Source of the DNA: Gammaproteobacteria bacterium
GTDB lineage: Bacteria; Pseudomonadota; Gammaproteobacteria; JAJFKO01
Length of the DNA stretch: 64,000 nucleotides
Direction of reading: 5' to 3'
Assembly: GCA_021773175.1 (NCBI GenBank)
Contig: JAJFKO010000067.1
Coordinates: 54,611-118,610, forward strand
Made by a program: the position numbers and the translations under genes. Shown in pieces: positions 28,571 to 37,540 of the stretch. Numbering within the stretch: the stretch's first letter is position 1; the number at the start of each line of letters is the position of its first letter. Below the pieces are notes generated by a model. The model did no database searches. It had not been told where the DNA came from and saw only the letters and a program-made list of their open reading frames with translations.

Positions 28571-29641
28571 TTACCCTAAAAAATCAGTAAGATAGCAACC
28601 AAATGCCGGCGTCTCAACAAGAAACGCATCATGGCCAATCTCTGAAATATGCTCGATAAGTTGTGTATTGACACCTGCAGCAGATAACTCTTTATATAAG
28701 TCATGTTGCTGATCTGGAGTATATAAAACATCAGTATTGACACTAATAACCAGAACATCCGCATTGATGCGCTGAAACGTTTCCAAATTACTCGGAAAAT
28801 ATTTGGTGATGTTAAAACTATCCATCATGGCAAGCTGATATAAATAGGCATTTAAGTCAAAGCGTTTAATAAATTTTTCAGCATTATATTGTAAATAATT
28901 AGCTAATGACTCTTTATTTTCTTTATCAACAAAGCGTTCATTTAACTCTTCCCAGTTGCGATAGGTTAGCAGTGCATGTTTTCTTGCGAGCAAAAACCCT
29001 CGAGAAGGCTGTTCTTCATATAAACCATCACCATATTCTGGATCTAATAAAATAGTCTCGCGCTGAAGTGCGCGATTTTCGGCATTGGTTGGATAAGACT
29101 TATAACAAGAAGACGTTGACACGAGTTTATTAACTTCGTCAGGATATAATACCGCCCAGGTGATCGATAGCATCGCGCCAACAGAGTTACCAAGAATCGC
29201 ATAGAGTTTATTAATACCTAAATATTCGAGCAATAAGTGTTGTGACTTAACGATATCCGTAATAGACGTTTCGGGAAATGTAGATTGATACGATTTTTCG
29301 GTTTTTGGATTTATTGAAAGTGGTCCTGAAGACTCAAAACAACTCGCAATATTACTAATACAAATAATAAAATACTTATTACTATCGATAGGCTTGTTTG
29401 GACCGAGCATATTTTCCCACCAACCTGGCTGTGGATTGTTTTCGTGGCTGGCAACATGACTATTCGTTGATAAAGCATGATGGATCAAAATGACATTATC
29501 TTTTGCTTCTGATAGCTTCCCATAGGTTTCATAGGCTAGGTGTAGCGGTTGAATCGTTTCACCATCTTCAAAGGTAAATACCTCATCATAGATAAAATGT
29601 TTTACGCCTTTAGCATCTTCGCTACAGCTTATCTTTGTCAT
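28571..29641 (-). CDS. metX: MetX-like homoserine O-acyltransferase (alpha/beta hydrolase fold)
   Basis: A 356-residue alpha/beta-fold acyltransferase. The nucleophile elbow is GNSVGAM (Ser ~151), the acid is in VNTDVLYTPDQQ and the catalytic His in EIGHDAFL; the oxyanion region is HHALSTNSHVA. These match the homoserine/serine O-acyltransferase family, which activates homoserine for methionine synthesis. The nucleophile elbow differs from the usual GGSMGGM, so a related acyl acceptor such as serine is possible. It is divergent from coq7 across ~100 bp. No metW is adjacent. Confidence 0.78.
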   Translation of the reverse strand: MTKISCSEDAKGVKHFIYDEVFTFEDGETIQPLHLAYETYGKLSEAKDNVILIHHALSTNSHVASHENNPQPGWWENMLGPNKPIDSNKYFIICISNIASCFESSGPLSINPKTEKSYQSTFPETSITDIVKSQHLLLEYLGINKLYAILGNSVGAMLSITWAVLYPDEVNKLVSTSSCYKSYPTNAENRALQRETILLDPEYGDGLYEEQPSRGFLLARKHALLTYRNWEELNERFVDKENKESLANYLQYNAEKFIKRFDLNAYLYQLAMMDSFNITKYFPSNLETFQRINADVLVISVNTDVLYTPDQQHDLYKELSAAGVNTQLIEHISEIGHDAFLVETPAFGCYLTDFLG

Positions 29642-29738
29642 GAAAGTTTCCCAGTCCCGTATGATTCAATATCGACATTTTATAATTAATTGTTTAATAT
29701 AACCAAACATTAATTATCATATTTAAATTTCACATTAT

Positions 29739-30392
29739 ATGAAAAGCCAAACACGACAATATTCTTTGCTAGATAAAGTTTGTATAGAACTTGATAAGGG
29801 CCTGCGTACGGTCTTTGCTCAATCTCGACAACATGAACGAGCGCGACCAGATAGTAATCTTGATAATTTTCAAATATTAAGCTCAAAGGAAACAAAATTT
29901 GCAGGGCGTCTAATGCGCATTAATCACTGCGGTGAAGTTTGTGCGCAAGCGCTTTATCAAGGCCAAGCACTAACAGCACACAATGCGAGCACCAAAGAGA
30001 AGATGCATCAAGCTGCTGAAGAAGAGAATGATCACTTAGCCTGGTGTGAAGCAAGGCTCGAAGAATTAAATACTAATACCAGCTTACTTAATCCATTTTT
30101 TTACACCGGCTCTCTAGTGATGGGCGCCGTTGCCGGTGCTATTGGTGATAAATGGAGCCTAGGCTTTGTTCAAGAAACTGAGAATCAAGTTGAAGCCCAT
30201 CTTGGTAACCATTTACAACGTTTGCCAGAAAATGATGGCAAAAGCAGAGTCATTCTGCGCCAAATGCAAGAAGATGAAATTAAGCATGCTAATATGGCGC
30301 AAGAAGCAGGAGCTGCTGATTTACCTCAACCAATCAAAACGGCAATGCGTTTCATGTCACAGCTAATGACCAAAACGACTTTCTATTTGTAA
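29739..30392 (+). CDS. coq7: 2-nonaprenyl-3-methyl-6-methoxy-1,4-benzoquinol hydroxylase Coq7
   Basis: A 217-residue di-iron hydroxylase of the ferritin-like superfamily that carries out the C6 hydroxylation in ubiquinone synthesis. Metal-ligand motifs are visible as RINHCGEVCAQALY, EEENDHLAWCE, ETENQVEAHL and EDEIKHANMA. Coq7 replaces UbiF in many gammaproteobacteria, including Legionella and Pseudomonas. Together with ubiE-J-B it shows this organism makes ubiquinone. Confidence 0.96.
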   Translation: MKSQTRQYSLLDKVCIELDKGLRTVFAQSRQHERARPDSNLDNFQILSSKETKFAGRLMRINHCGEVCAQALYQGQALTAHNASTKEKMHQAAEEENDHLAWCEARLEELNTNTSLLNPFFYTGSLVMGAVAGAIGDKWSLGFVQETENQVEAHLGNHLQRLPENDGKSRVILRQMQEDEIKHANMAQEAGAADLPQPIKTAMRFMSQLMTKTTFYL

Positions 30393-30409
30393 TTCAAGCT
30401 TTACTATTA

Positions 30410-31015
30410 TCAAGCAACATTCCAAGCACTGATAATAATTCGAAAGCGCCATTTTTTATCAGGTGAAATAGCAATAATCGTTTGTGGTAAGCGATATTGT
30501 TTTACTCGTTGAAATTTTTCAAAGTAAATTGTCCAATTATCTTGACGTAATTTTCGCAACCGTTGTTGTTCGTCAAAAATCATAGCCTGTGTTTTACCTG
30601 GAGCAGGAATACCACGCAACCAATAATTCAACGCTTTTACGGGTAAATAGATATTAAACTTTTGCAATAAATCTGCTATTGAATCCGAACGATAAACTTT
30701 TCCATCACCTGTTCGTAAAATAATATCATGATTGTTTTTGGTGATCTTAATTCCGCCTGCACCAAAGGGTCCAAATAATGTTATACGAAAATCTTTACCT
30801 GATTGTTGCCAATACGCGGACGCACTCCAGGGTTTCTCACCACTTGCAGCAATACCACCACTTAAAGACCATTGTTTTAAGTTATTAAGCTGCTGTTTTT
30901 GAGAGATCCAAGATTGAGTTGCATGAAAGGATTCTGTCTTAGCGACAGCAGTACAAACATTTGAAAATATTAAAATGAGAAGGATGAGATAAAGAAAAGA
31001 AAATCTATTTTGCAT
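30410..31015 (-). CDS. lolB: LolB-like outer-membrane lipoprotein insertion protein
   Basis: A 201-residue exported protein. The mature part has LolB landmarks: KQWSLSGGIA near the start, DFRITLFGPFGAGGIKI, and NYWLRGIPAPG in the loop region. LolB receives lipoproteins from LolA at the outer membrane. The N-terminal hydrophobic segment contains FSNVC, which lacks the small residues of a normal lipobox; AVA|K would suit signal peptidase I. So it may not be a lipoprotein, unlike E. coli LolB. It is convergent with coq7. Confidence 0.82.
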   Translation of the reverse strand: MQNRFSFLYLILLILIFSNVCTAVAKTESFHATQSWISQKQQLNNLKQWSLSGGIAASGEKPWSASAYWQQSGKDFRITLFGPFGAGGIKITKNNHDIILRTGDGKVYRSDSIADLLQKFNIYLPVKALNYWLRGIPAPGKTQAMIFDEQQRLRKLRQDNWTIYFEKFQRVKQYRLPQTIIAISPDKKWRFRIIISAWNVA

Positions 31016-31057
31016 AAATTCAGCTTTTTGAGTTCGGAGTAAAGTTTACTACAGAAC

Positions 31058-31237
31058 AATTAAGCCGGTATTTACACTCTTAGAACTTACACTAAACACC
31101 AATCTTTTTGTTGAATGTGCTTTCTACAATCCTCACGTATTATGTATACTGTCGGCTTTTAGAAAGCACATTCACCTCAACCTTGATGGTTTATCGTAAG
31201 CCCTAATTCTAATATTTATGTAAATACCGGCTTAATT
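31058..31237. repeat. Nested palindromic repeat between lolB and fis (copy C)
   Basis: The outer stem is an 18-bp perfect match, AATTAAGCCGGTATTTAC (31058-31075) with its complement at 31220-31237. Inside, a second imperfect palindrome runs from AGAACTTACACTAAACACC to GGTTTATCGTAAGCCCT with stems GAATGTGCTTTCTA/TAGAAAGCACATTC. Its core CCTCACGTATTATGTATAC is the complement of the centre of copies A and B. It lies 6 nt past the fis stop and upstream of lolB, so it could act as a fis terminator. Confidence 0.8.
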
Positions 31238-31243
31238 CGCGAA

Positions 31244-31522
31244 TTATAATAAATCGTATAGCTTTAATTTCTTACGTAATGTTCCGCGGCTAATTCCTAA
31301 AATACGAGCAGCTCGACTTTGATTGCCTTTAGTAAAATGCATTAAAGATTTTAATAATGGTTCTTCAATTTCATTTTGTACCATCTCATATAGATTAGAA
31401 GGTTCAACACCATCTAGTTTTGTAAAGTAGCGTTGCATCGCATGATAAACACTATCGCGAAGTGTTTCTTCTTGCTGCATTACTGCTGCTTGTACATTTT
31501 GATTGTCCATTGTTGTTTCCAT
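31244..31522 (-). CDS. fis: Nucleoid-associated DNA-binding protein Fis
   Basis: A 92-residue protein (88 if the ATG four codons later is used), near the usual 98. The C-terminal helix-turn-helix GNQSRAARILGISRGTLRKK is diagnostic for Fis, preceded by EPLLKSLMHFTK. Fis bends DNA, modulates supercoiling and activates stable-RNA genes. In many gammaproteobacteria the order is prmA-dusB-fis; here dusB is missing and 182 bp separate prmA from fis. It ends just before palindrome copy C. Confidence 0.95.
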   Translation of the reverse strand: METTMDNQNVQAAVMQQEETLRDSVYHAMQRYFTKLDGVEPSNLYEMVQNEIEEPLLKSLMHFTKGNQSRAARILGISRGTLRKKLKLYDLL

Positions 31523-31704
31523 ATTTGTCAGACTCTCTCATAGTTAGACATAAAACTTCCAACTGGCTCCTCCAACTTGTCACGATTTAAACAACAAACC
31601 GATCGGTGTAGAGTGCCAGCTCCAACTGGATTTGCCTAAAAATTCGACAAAACCAGAACGAAAGCCAATTATAGCACTAGACGAATTTTAAACAAGTATT
31701 AAAT

Positions 31705-32586
31705 TTAAACTTTTTTAGAAAATTCCAAACACAGCCAATCTTCTCTAACTCGCTCATTTACAAAAGAAAAGGTTGTTGCATAAGCTTTTTTAATTTGCTC
31801 GGATTGTGAACAGAGTATGCCAGACAATATTAGCCTACCACTTGGTTTTAGTTTGGTTGAAAAATCAGCAACCAACGAAATTAAAGGCTGTGCCAAAATA
31901 TTTGCCATGATGACATCTACCAATATCGCTTCATTTAAATTTTTTACCGTAGAAACAGTAAGTTGCTGCATATTAATCACATTTTTTTCAGCATTTCCTG
32001 AGGTTGCGTATAATGCTTGCTCATCAATATCAACAGCCCATGCATGTTTTGCGCCAGATTTAATCGCAGCAATAGCCAGAATGCCTGAACCACAACCATA
32101 ATCCAGAACGTCAAGATTTGTTAGGTCATGTTCAGCCAACCAATTCAAACAAAGTGTCGTTGTTTCATGAGTGCCACTACCAAATGCCAAACCTGGATCC
32201 AGCATAATATTAATCGCATCCGGATCTACTGGCTGCTCCCATGACGGACAAACCCACAAGTTTTCCCCAAACTGCATAGGATGAAAGTCTTGCATACAGA
32301 CCCTTTGCCAATCTTGTTCTGCTAATTCTTCAATTTCATGAGCAAAATCTTCGGTACTGAAAAACATTTTTAAGCTATTAATAACGGGTGATAAAGACAT
32401 TTCATGCGGAAATAATACGGTGATTTTAATATCTTGCCACAGAGGTGTTGTTCCTATTTCAGGCTCTAAAATAGGTTCGTCTCCTGCATCTGTCGCGGTT
32501 ATAGCAACAGCACCTAAGTTTTCGAGAAGCTCACTGACATCCTCAACTTGCTTAGGTGCAGCTTTAAACGTGATTTGTTGCCACAT
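31705..32586 (-). CDS. prmA: Ribosomal protein L11 methyltransferase
   Basis: A 293-residue protein, the same size as E. coli PrmA, which trimethylates L11. It has the N-terminal substrate-recognition domain, DPGLAFGSGTHETTTLCL before the SAM site, VLDYGCGSGILAIAAIKSGA, and the NILAQPL (NPPY-like) motif. It begins 2 nt after the accC stop and so is translated from the aroQ-accB-accC-prmA message. Confidence 0.97.
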   Translation of the reverse strand: MWQQITFKAAPKQVEDVSELLENLGAVAITATDAGDEPILEPEIGTTPLWQDIKITVLFPHEMSLSPVINSLKMFFSTEDFAHEIEELAEQDWQRVCMQDFHPMQFGENLWVCPSWEQPVDPDAINIMLDPGLAFGSGTHETTTLCLNWLAEHDLTNLDVLDYGCGSGILAIAAIKSGAKHAWAVDIDEQALYATSGNAEKNVINMQQLTVSTVKNLNEAILVDVIMANILAQPLISLVADFSTKLKPSGRLILSGILCSQSEQIKKAYATTFSFVNERVREDWLCLEFSKKV

Positions 32587-32588
32587 AA

Positions 32589-33929
32589 TTATAATTCTAA
32601 CTTTTTCTCTAAGTAATGAATATTAACGCCACCTGCAATAAAGTTAGCATCACGCATCATTTTTTGGTGCAACGGAATATTGGTTTTAATGCCATCGATA
32701 ATAAACTCATCTAGAGCATTACGCATGCGAATAATTGCAGATTGTCGATCGTCAGCATACGTAATAAGTTTACCGATTAGAGAATCATAATGTGGAGGCA
32801 CAACATAACCCGTATAAATATGTGAATCAATTCTCACACCCAGACCTCCCGGCGGATGATATAAATTAATTTTTCCAGGACTTGGGGTAAAGGTATTTGG
32901 GTCTTCAGCATTAATTCGACATTCAATTGCATGACCTTTGATGTGAATATCGCTTTGTTTATAGCTTAATGGCTCGCCAGCAGCAATACGAATTTGTTCT
33001 TTAACAATATCAACACCGGTTACCATTTCTGTGACAGGATGCTCAACCTGTACACGCGTATTCATTTCAATAAAGTAAAATTCACCGTCTTCATATAGAA
33101 ATTCAAATGTTCCCGCGCCTCTAAACTGCATACGACAACAAGCTTCGACACAACATCGTCCTATTGTTTCACGTTGGTCCGGAGTAATACCTGGAGCAGT
33201 TGCTTCTTCAATAACTTTTTGATGACGACGTTGCAACGAACAATCACGTTCGCCAAGGTGAATAGCATTACCTTGGCCATCGCCTAATACTTGAATTTCA
33301 ATATGGCGTGGATTTTGTAAGAATTTCTCCATGTATAAGGTATCATTATTAAATGCTGCCGCAGCTTCTGAGCGTGTTAACGAAATCGCATTCAATAATG
33401 CCGCTTCACTATGCACAACACGCATACCGCGGCCACCACCACCACCAGCGGCTTTAATCAAAACAGGATAACCAATATCTCGCGCAATCACTTTATTTTT
33501 TTCTGCATCATCACCAAGCGAACCATCAGAACCAGGCACGCATGGCACACCGGCTTTCTTCATGGTTTCAATCGCACTAATTTTATTACCCATTAACCGA
33601 ATCGTTTCTGCTGTAGGACCAATAAAGGTAAAGCCACTTTGTTCAACATGCTCAGCAAAATCATCGTTTTCTGCGAGAAATCCATAGCCAGGATGAATAG
33701 CGAGAGCATCCGTTATCTCACAAGCACTAATAATGGCAGGAATATTTAAATAACTATCTGTGGCTTTTGCTGGACCAATACAAACTGATTCATCAGCAAG
33801 TCGCACATGCATTAAATCGCGATCAGATTCAGAATGCACCGCAACAGTTTTTATACCTAATTCTTTACACGCTCTTAAAATACGTAACGCGATTTCGCCA
33901 CGATTAGCAATGACAACTTTATCAAACAT
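32589..33929 (-). CDS. accC: Acetyl-CoA carboxylase biotin carboxylase subunit
   Basis: A 446-residue ATP-grasp enzyme of expected length that carboxylates the biotin of AccB in fatty-acid synthesis. It begins [20 protein letters not shown] and contains the glycine-rich [12 protein letters not shown] loop, HIEIQVLGD, and the catalytic [13 protein letters not shown]. It is 9 nt downstream of accB. Confidence 0.98.
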   Translation of the reverse strand: MFDKVVIANRGEIALRILRACKELGIKTVAVHSESDRDLMHVRLADESVCIGPAKATDSYLNIPAIISACEITDALAIHPGYGFLAENDDFAEHVEQSGFTFIGPTAETIRLMGNKISAIETMKKAGVPCVPGSDGSLGDDAEKNKVIARDIGYPVLIKAAGGGGGRGMRVVHSEAALLNAISLTRSEAAAAFNNDTLYMEKFLQNPRHIEIQVLGDGQGNAIHLGERDCSLQRRHQKVIEEATAPGITPDQRETIGRCCVEACCRMQFRGAGTFEFLYEDGEFYFIEMNTRVQVEHPVTEMVTGVDIVKEQIRIAAGEPLSYKQSDIHIKGHAIECRINAEDPNTFTPSPGKINLYHPPGGLGVRIDSHIYTGYVVPPHYDSLIGKLITYADDRQSAIIRMRNALDEFIIDGIKTNIPLHQKMMRDANFIAGGVNIHYLEKKLEL

Positions 33930-33938
33930 GTTTTAACC

Positions 33939-34394
33939 TCACTCGATGATAAATATAGGTTGACCAAACTCGACAGGTTGACCATTTTCAACCAGACGTG
34001 CCTTAACCTTACCTGATTTATCTGCCTCGATTTGGTTCATCATTTTCATTGCCTCGATAATACAAAGTGTATCGCCTTCTTCAACAGATTGCCCAATATC
34101 AACAAACGCTTTGGATCCTGGAGACGGTGAGGTGTACATGGTTCCAACCATGGGTGCTTTAACGACATAACCACTTAATTCTGGTGCCGCGTCCGCTTTT
34201 GATTCGCTATCCGGAACCCCGTGTACAGCCTGTGGCATCGCAAATTGTTGGGGCATCATCATCGGCGCCATAGCAACAGGGTTATTACTGTTGCGTGAAA
34301 TACGTACGGATTCTTCGCCTTCTTTAATTTCGATTTCAGCAACGCCTGTTTCATCGATTAGTTCAATGAGTTTTTTGATCTTACGTATATCCAT
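33939..34394 (-). CDS. accB: Acetyl-CoA carboxylase biotin carboxyl carrier protein
   Basis: A 151-residue carrier subunit. The N-terminal helix ([17 protein letters not shown]) is followed by a flexible Pro/Ala/Met-rich linker (~40-75). The C-terminal biotinyl domain has the attachment lysine in [13 protein letters not shown]. It moves carboxybiotin between AccC and the AccAD transferase. It lies between aroQ and accC in the usual order. Confidence 0.97.
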   Translation of the reverse strand: MDIRKIKKLIELIDETGVAEIEIKEGEESVRISRNSNNPVAMAPMMMPQQFAMPQAVHGVPDSESKADAAPELSGYVVKAPMVGTMYTSPSPGSKAFVDIGQSVEEGDTLCIIEAMKMMNQIEADKSGKVKARLVENGQPVEFGQPIFIIE

Positions 34395-34430
34395 CAGTTG
34401 TATTACCCTATTGTTATAAGTCCTAACTTT

Positions 34431-34877
34431 TTAAGATTTAGTTGATAAAAAATTATCTGCGGCTTGCAATGCTAATTGGTAGCCATAAACGCCACAGCCA
34501 TAAATACCACTTTCAGCGAGTTCAATTAAATAAGAATGATGTCGAAATGATTCACGACGATGAATATTACTAATATGAACTTCAATAAACGGAATGTTAA
34601 TCGCAGCAAACGCATCACGCAGTGCAATACTGGTATGTGCCCATGCGGCTGGATTAATAATAATAAAATCGATTTTTTGCTGCGGTGCTTGCTGTACAAA
34701 CTCAAGCATTTCATGTTCAGCATTAGTTTGTTGATGGATTAACTCGTGGCCTAATTGCTGCGCGCGTTGTTGTAGACTTGTTACCACATCCGCCAGACTA
34801 GTATGCCCATATTTTGCTGGTTCTCGGGTACCTAAAAGATTTAAATTAGGTCCGTTAAGAACAAGAATTCTGCCCAT
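34431..34877 (-). CDS. aroQ: 3-dehydroquinate dehydratase, type II
   Basis: A 148-residue shikimate-pathway enzyme converting 3-dehydroquinate to 3-dehydroshikimate. Family motifs are ILVLNGPNLNLLGTREP, INPAAWAHTSIALRDA and FIEVHISNIHRRE FRHHSY (catalytic His in VHISN). It heads the aroQ-accB-accC run, the standard order in gammaproteobacteria. Confidence 0.97.
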   Translation of the reverse strand: MGRILVLNGPNLNLLGTREPAKYGHTSLADVVTSLQQRAQQLGHELIHQQTNAEHEMLEFVQQAPQQKIDFIIINPAAWAHTSIALRDAFAAINIPFIEVHISNIHRRESFRHHSYLIELAESGIYGCGVYGYQLALQAADNFLSTKS

Positions 34878-34987
34878 TTTTATACCTTACCGATAAGTCG
34901 ATTCGCTATTGTGCATAACTTTTCGTTCGATGTCCAGTTTTATGGAGATAGCAGCATATTTGCCGAAGATGGCAACAAAGTCTGTAG

Positions 34988-36766
34988 CTATTGACTAACA
35001 CTTGTTTTTATTTTTGACAGATGCTGCAGAAAAGCCTGTTTACTCATTTCACCGACTATGCGTGCTGACGTTAATTGTTTGCCCTGACCATTAAAAAAGA
35101 TGAAATCTGGCGGTGCAATCACATTGAAGCGCTTCATCAAAGCTTTGTTAGCCACATTATCTTTAGTGATATCAGCTTGCAGTAAAACATAACCTTGTAA
35201 TTGCTTTTGCACTTCTACAGTAGCAAACACATTATGTTCCATGGTTTTACAAGCAATGCACCAGTCAGCATAGAAATCGACTAACACGGGTTTACCTGCG
35301 GCTTTGGCTTTATCTAAGGCTTGCTGTAACTCGGTGACATTTTCTATTTTTTGAAATAAACCATTCGCACGAGGCGCTACGGCACCGGAGTGGAATAAAT
35401 TACTGGGTAAACGTAAAGGTTGTAATGGATCGGTATTACCTAATGAACCACCAATCATTAACAACACACCGAATACAAAAATAACTAAACCAACACCTTT
35501 CCAAAAACGATGCCAATCTGTTTCTGGTATCGTAAAGGCGCCAATATAAATAGAATAAACGATTAACAAGCCTGCCCACATAAACATCATTAAGGCGCCA
35601 GGGAAGATTCTTTCTAGTAACCATAGTGCGACAGCTAACAACAACACGCCAAAGAAAACTTTCACATGATGCATCCAAGGACCGGCTTTTGGTAAAAACT
35701 TACCTTCTAAGGTACCGAAAACTAACAACGGAATACCCATACCGAAACCCATAAATAGCAAGGCAAAACCACCTAATACTGCATCACCGGTTTTACCGAT
35801 ATAGGCCAAAGCACCAATCAAAGGTGCACTGACACACGGCGATACAATCAATGTTGCCAGCGCCCCCATAACCGCAACCCCAATATAGCTGCCGGCTTTT
35901 TGCTGACCACTGATATTATTCGCTCGCTCACGAATAAAGGCAGGTAATTGTAGTTCATAAAAACCAAATAAAGATAAAGCTAATAATAAAAATACAATAC
36001 TAAAAACGATAATCACCCATGGCTGTTGAAATGCAGTTTGTATACTACTACCAACCAAACCCGCAACCACACCAGCTATGGCAAAGGTGATGGCCATACC
36101 AATTACATAAGCAAGCGACAAACCAAAGGCTCGTGTCGTCTTAATATTTTCGCCTTCACCAACAATAATCCCCGATAAAATCGGTAACATCGGTAAAACA
36201 CAAGGCGTAAATGCTAATAAGAAACCAAAACCTAAGAAAATTAACAAAACCAACCAAATACTTTTTTGTTCTAGCATTTGAGTGATTTTACCTTGTTCAG
36301 AAACCATACTTGCCTGTGGAGCTTGACCTTGACTAACTGTGCCGCCTTTAAAGTTGATCGTCAGTAATTTCTTTTGTGGTGGATAACAAAAACCAGAGTC
36401 TGCACAACCTTGATAGTTTACTTGGATTTTTGCACTTTTGCCTTTCAAGCTATTAACTTGCAAAGGAATGTTCACGCTATTGTAGTACGCTTGATATTTG
36501 CCAAAAATCGCATCTTGCTTAGGAATACCTGCAGGTAGTGTCACCGTTGCAAGCTTAGCACTATTTGGTTTAACCAACTTAAATGCCATTTGGCCACGAT
36601 AAAGATGATAATCTTTGGCAATTTTAAAATGCACAACCAGCGAATCAAAGGTTCCAACCGTCGTTGATAGCTGGAATGCTTGATTCACTGGTAAAGGTTT
36701 TAAAGTACTTGCCAATGCAAAAGGCATTAAACAAATGAGAAATGCGAGAGCAATATACTTTTTCAT
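34988..36766 (-). CDS. dsbD: Thiol:disulfide interchange protein DsbD
   Basis: A 592-residue three-domain protein that carries electrons from cytoplasmic thioredoxin to the periplasm. After a signal peptide (~1-19) the alpha domain has its cysteine pair in CADSGFC (121 and 127). The eight-helix beta domain contains FTPCVLPMLP and VSPCVSAPLIG. The C-terminal gamma thioredoxin domain has DWCIACKTME. It begins 4 nt after the second DsbA-like gene, so the two form one operon. Confidence 0.96.
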   Translation of the reverse strand: MKKYIALAFLICLMPFALASTLKPLPVNQAFQLSTTVGTFDSLVVHFKIAKDYHLYRGQMAFKLVKPNSAKLATVTLPAGIPKQDAIFGKYQAYYNSVNIPLQVNSLKGKSAKIQVNYQGCADSGFCYPPQKKLLTINFKGGTVSQGQAPQASMVSEQGKITQMLEQKSIWLVLLIFLGFGFLLAFTPCVLPMLPILSGIIVGEGENIKTTRAFGLSLAYVIGMAITFAIAGVVAGLVGSSIQTAFQQPWVIIVFSIVFLLLALSLFGFYELQLPAFIRERANNISGQQKAGSYIGVAVMGALATLIVSPCVSAPLIGALAYIGKTGDAVLGGFALLFMGFGMGIPLLVFGTLEGKFLPKAGPWMHHVKVFFGVLLLAVALWLLERIFPGALMMFMWAGLLIVYSIYIGAFTIPETDWHRFWKGVGLVIFVFGVLLMIGGSLGNTDPLQPLRLPSNLFHSGAVAPRANGLFQKIENVTELQQALDKAKAAGKPVLVDFYADWCIACKTMEHNVFATVEVQKQLQGYVLLQADITKDNVANKALMKRFNVIAPPDFIFFNGQGKQLTSARIVGEMSKQAFLQHLSKIKTSVSQ

Positions 36767-36770
36767 TAAA

Positions 36771-37427
36771 TTAAGCTGCCTTATGTGCTTTATTAATCAA
36801 GGCCTGAATTCTTGCAGCTTCTGGCAAACCAACATAAGGATAAACTTTAACTTTTGGATTTTTCAACACTTTCGTCGGCGCAATAATTAACGTTGGCGCA
36901 CCTCTAATTCCCATCGCATGCGCTAATTTAGTCGTTCTTTCTAAACGGGCTAATAATTTTGGATTCTGCATATCTTGTTTAAACTGTTTTATATTAAGTT
37001 TGGCTTTTTTCGCTAAGAACATAACTTCTTCGGGTATTAAAGGACTGGTTGCCGTCATCATTGCCTGATGCATGGCTAAATACTTATTCTGCATATTAGC
37101 CGCTAATGCTGCTGTACCAGGAAGTACTGAGCGTTGACCAAATAATAAATATTCTTTATAGACCACTCTTAAATAAGGATCACGCTTTACTAGCTTTTCA
37201 ATCACGGGATACATAACACGACAGTAGGGGCAGTTATAACCGAAGAATTCGACCAGGGTTACGCTACCATGAGGGTTACCAGCGACCTGATTACCGTGCG
37301 CATTAAAGATTTCTTGTGCTTGAATTGACTCGGAACCTCGAGATTGTTGGCTATAGGCTGGCAAACTTGCCACCATGAAAATCACTGAAAAAGCCACTAC
37401 CAGAATATTTAGCATGCGCATAATCAT
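36771..37427 (-). CDS. Exported DsbA-like thioredoxin-fold protein
   Basis: A 218-residue protein with a signal peptide (~1-26, ending AYS|QQ). The active site is C-P-Y-C at 66-69 in FFGYNCPYCRVMYP, and the cis-Pro is in IRGAPTLII. The DsbA_2-like helical insert follows. CPYC with this layout resembles Com1-type DsbA proteins of Coxiella and Legionella. Coupling to dsbD (4 nt apart) suggests it may be kept reduced and act as an isomerase or reductase. Confidence 0.85.
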   Translation of the reverse strand: MIMRMLNILVVAFSVIFMVASLPAYSQQSRGSESIQAQEIFNAHGNQVAGNPHGSVTLVEFFGYNCPYCRVMYPVIEKLVKRDPYLRVVYKEYLLFGQRSVLPGTAALAANMQNKYLAMHQAMMTATSPLIPEEVMFLAKKAKLNIKQFKQDMQNPKLLARLERTTKLAHAMGIRGAPTLIIAPTKVLKNPKVKVYPYVGLPEAARIQALINKAHKAA

Positions 37428-37496
37428 TGCTCCTGTTAAGAATGAGGCAAAAATATTAACATAGTTAAGTCTGACGCAAAACCTTTTTGGCTACGT

Positions 37497-37540
37497 AATT
37501 TTTAGATCCAAGCATTAATTTTTTAGATCCAAGCATTAAT
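37497..37540. repeat. Tandem duplication of ~21 bp at a gene end
   Basis: AATTTTTAGATCCAAGCATT (37497-37516) is repeated immediately as AATTTTTTAGATCCAAGCATT (37517-37537) with one extra T. The second copy overlaps the stop codon of the gene ending at 37536. It looks like a slippage duplication. Confidence 0.85.

Noticed and set aside
33165..33174. TGTTTCACGT, half of a ParB parS site
   Set aside because: It lies within accC and the second half does not complete the palindrome. I found no convincing parS in the window.
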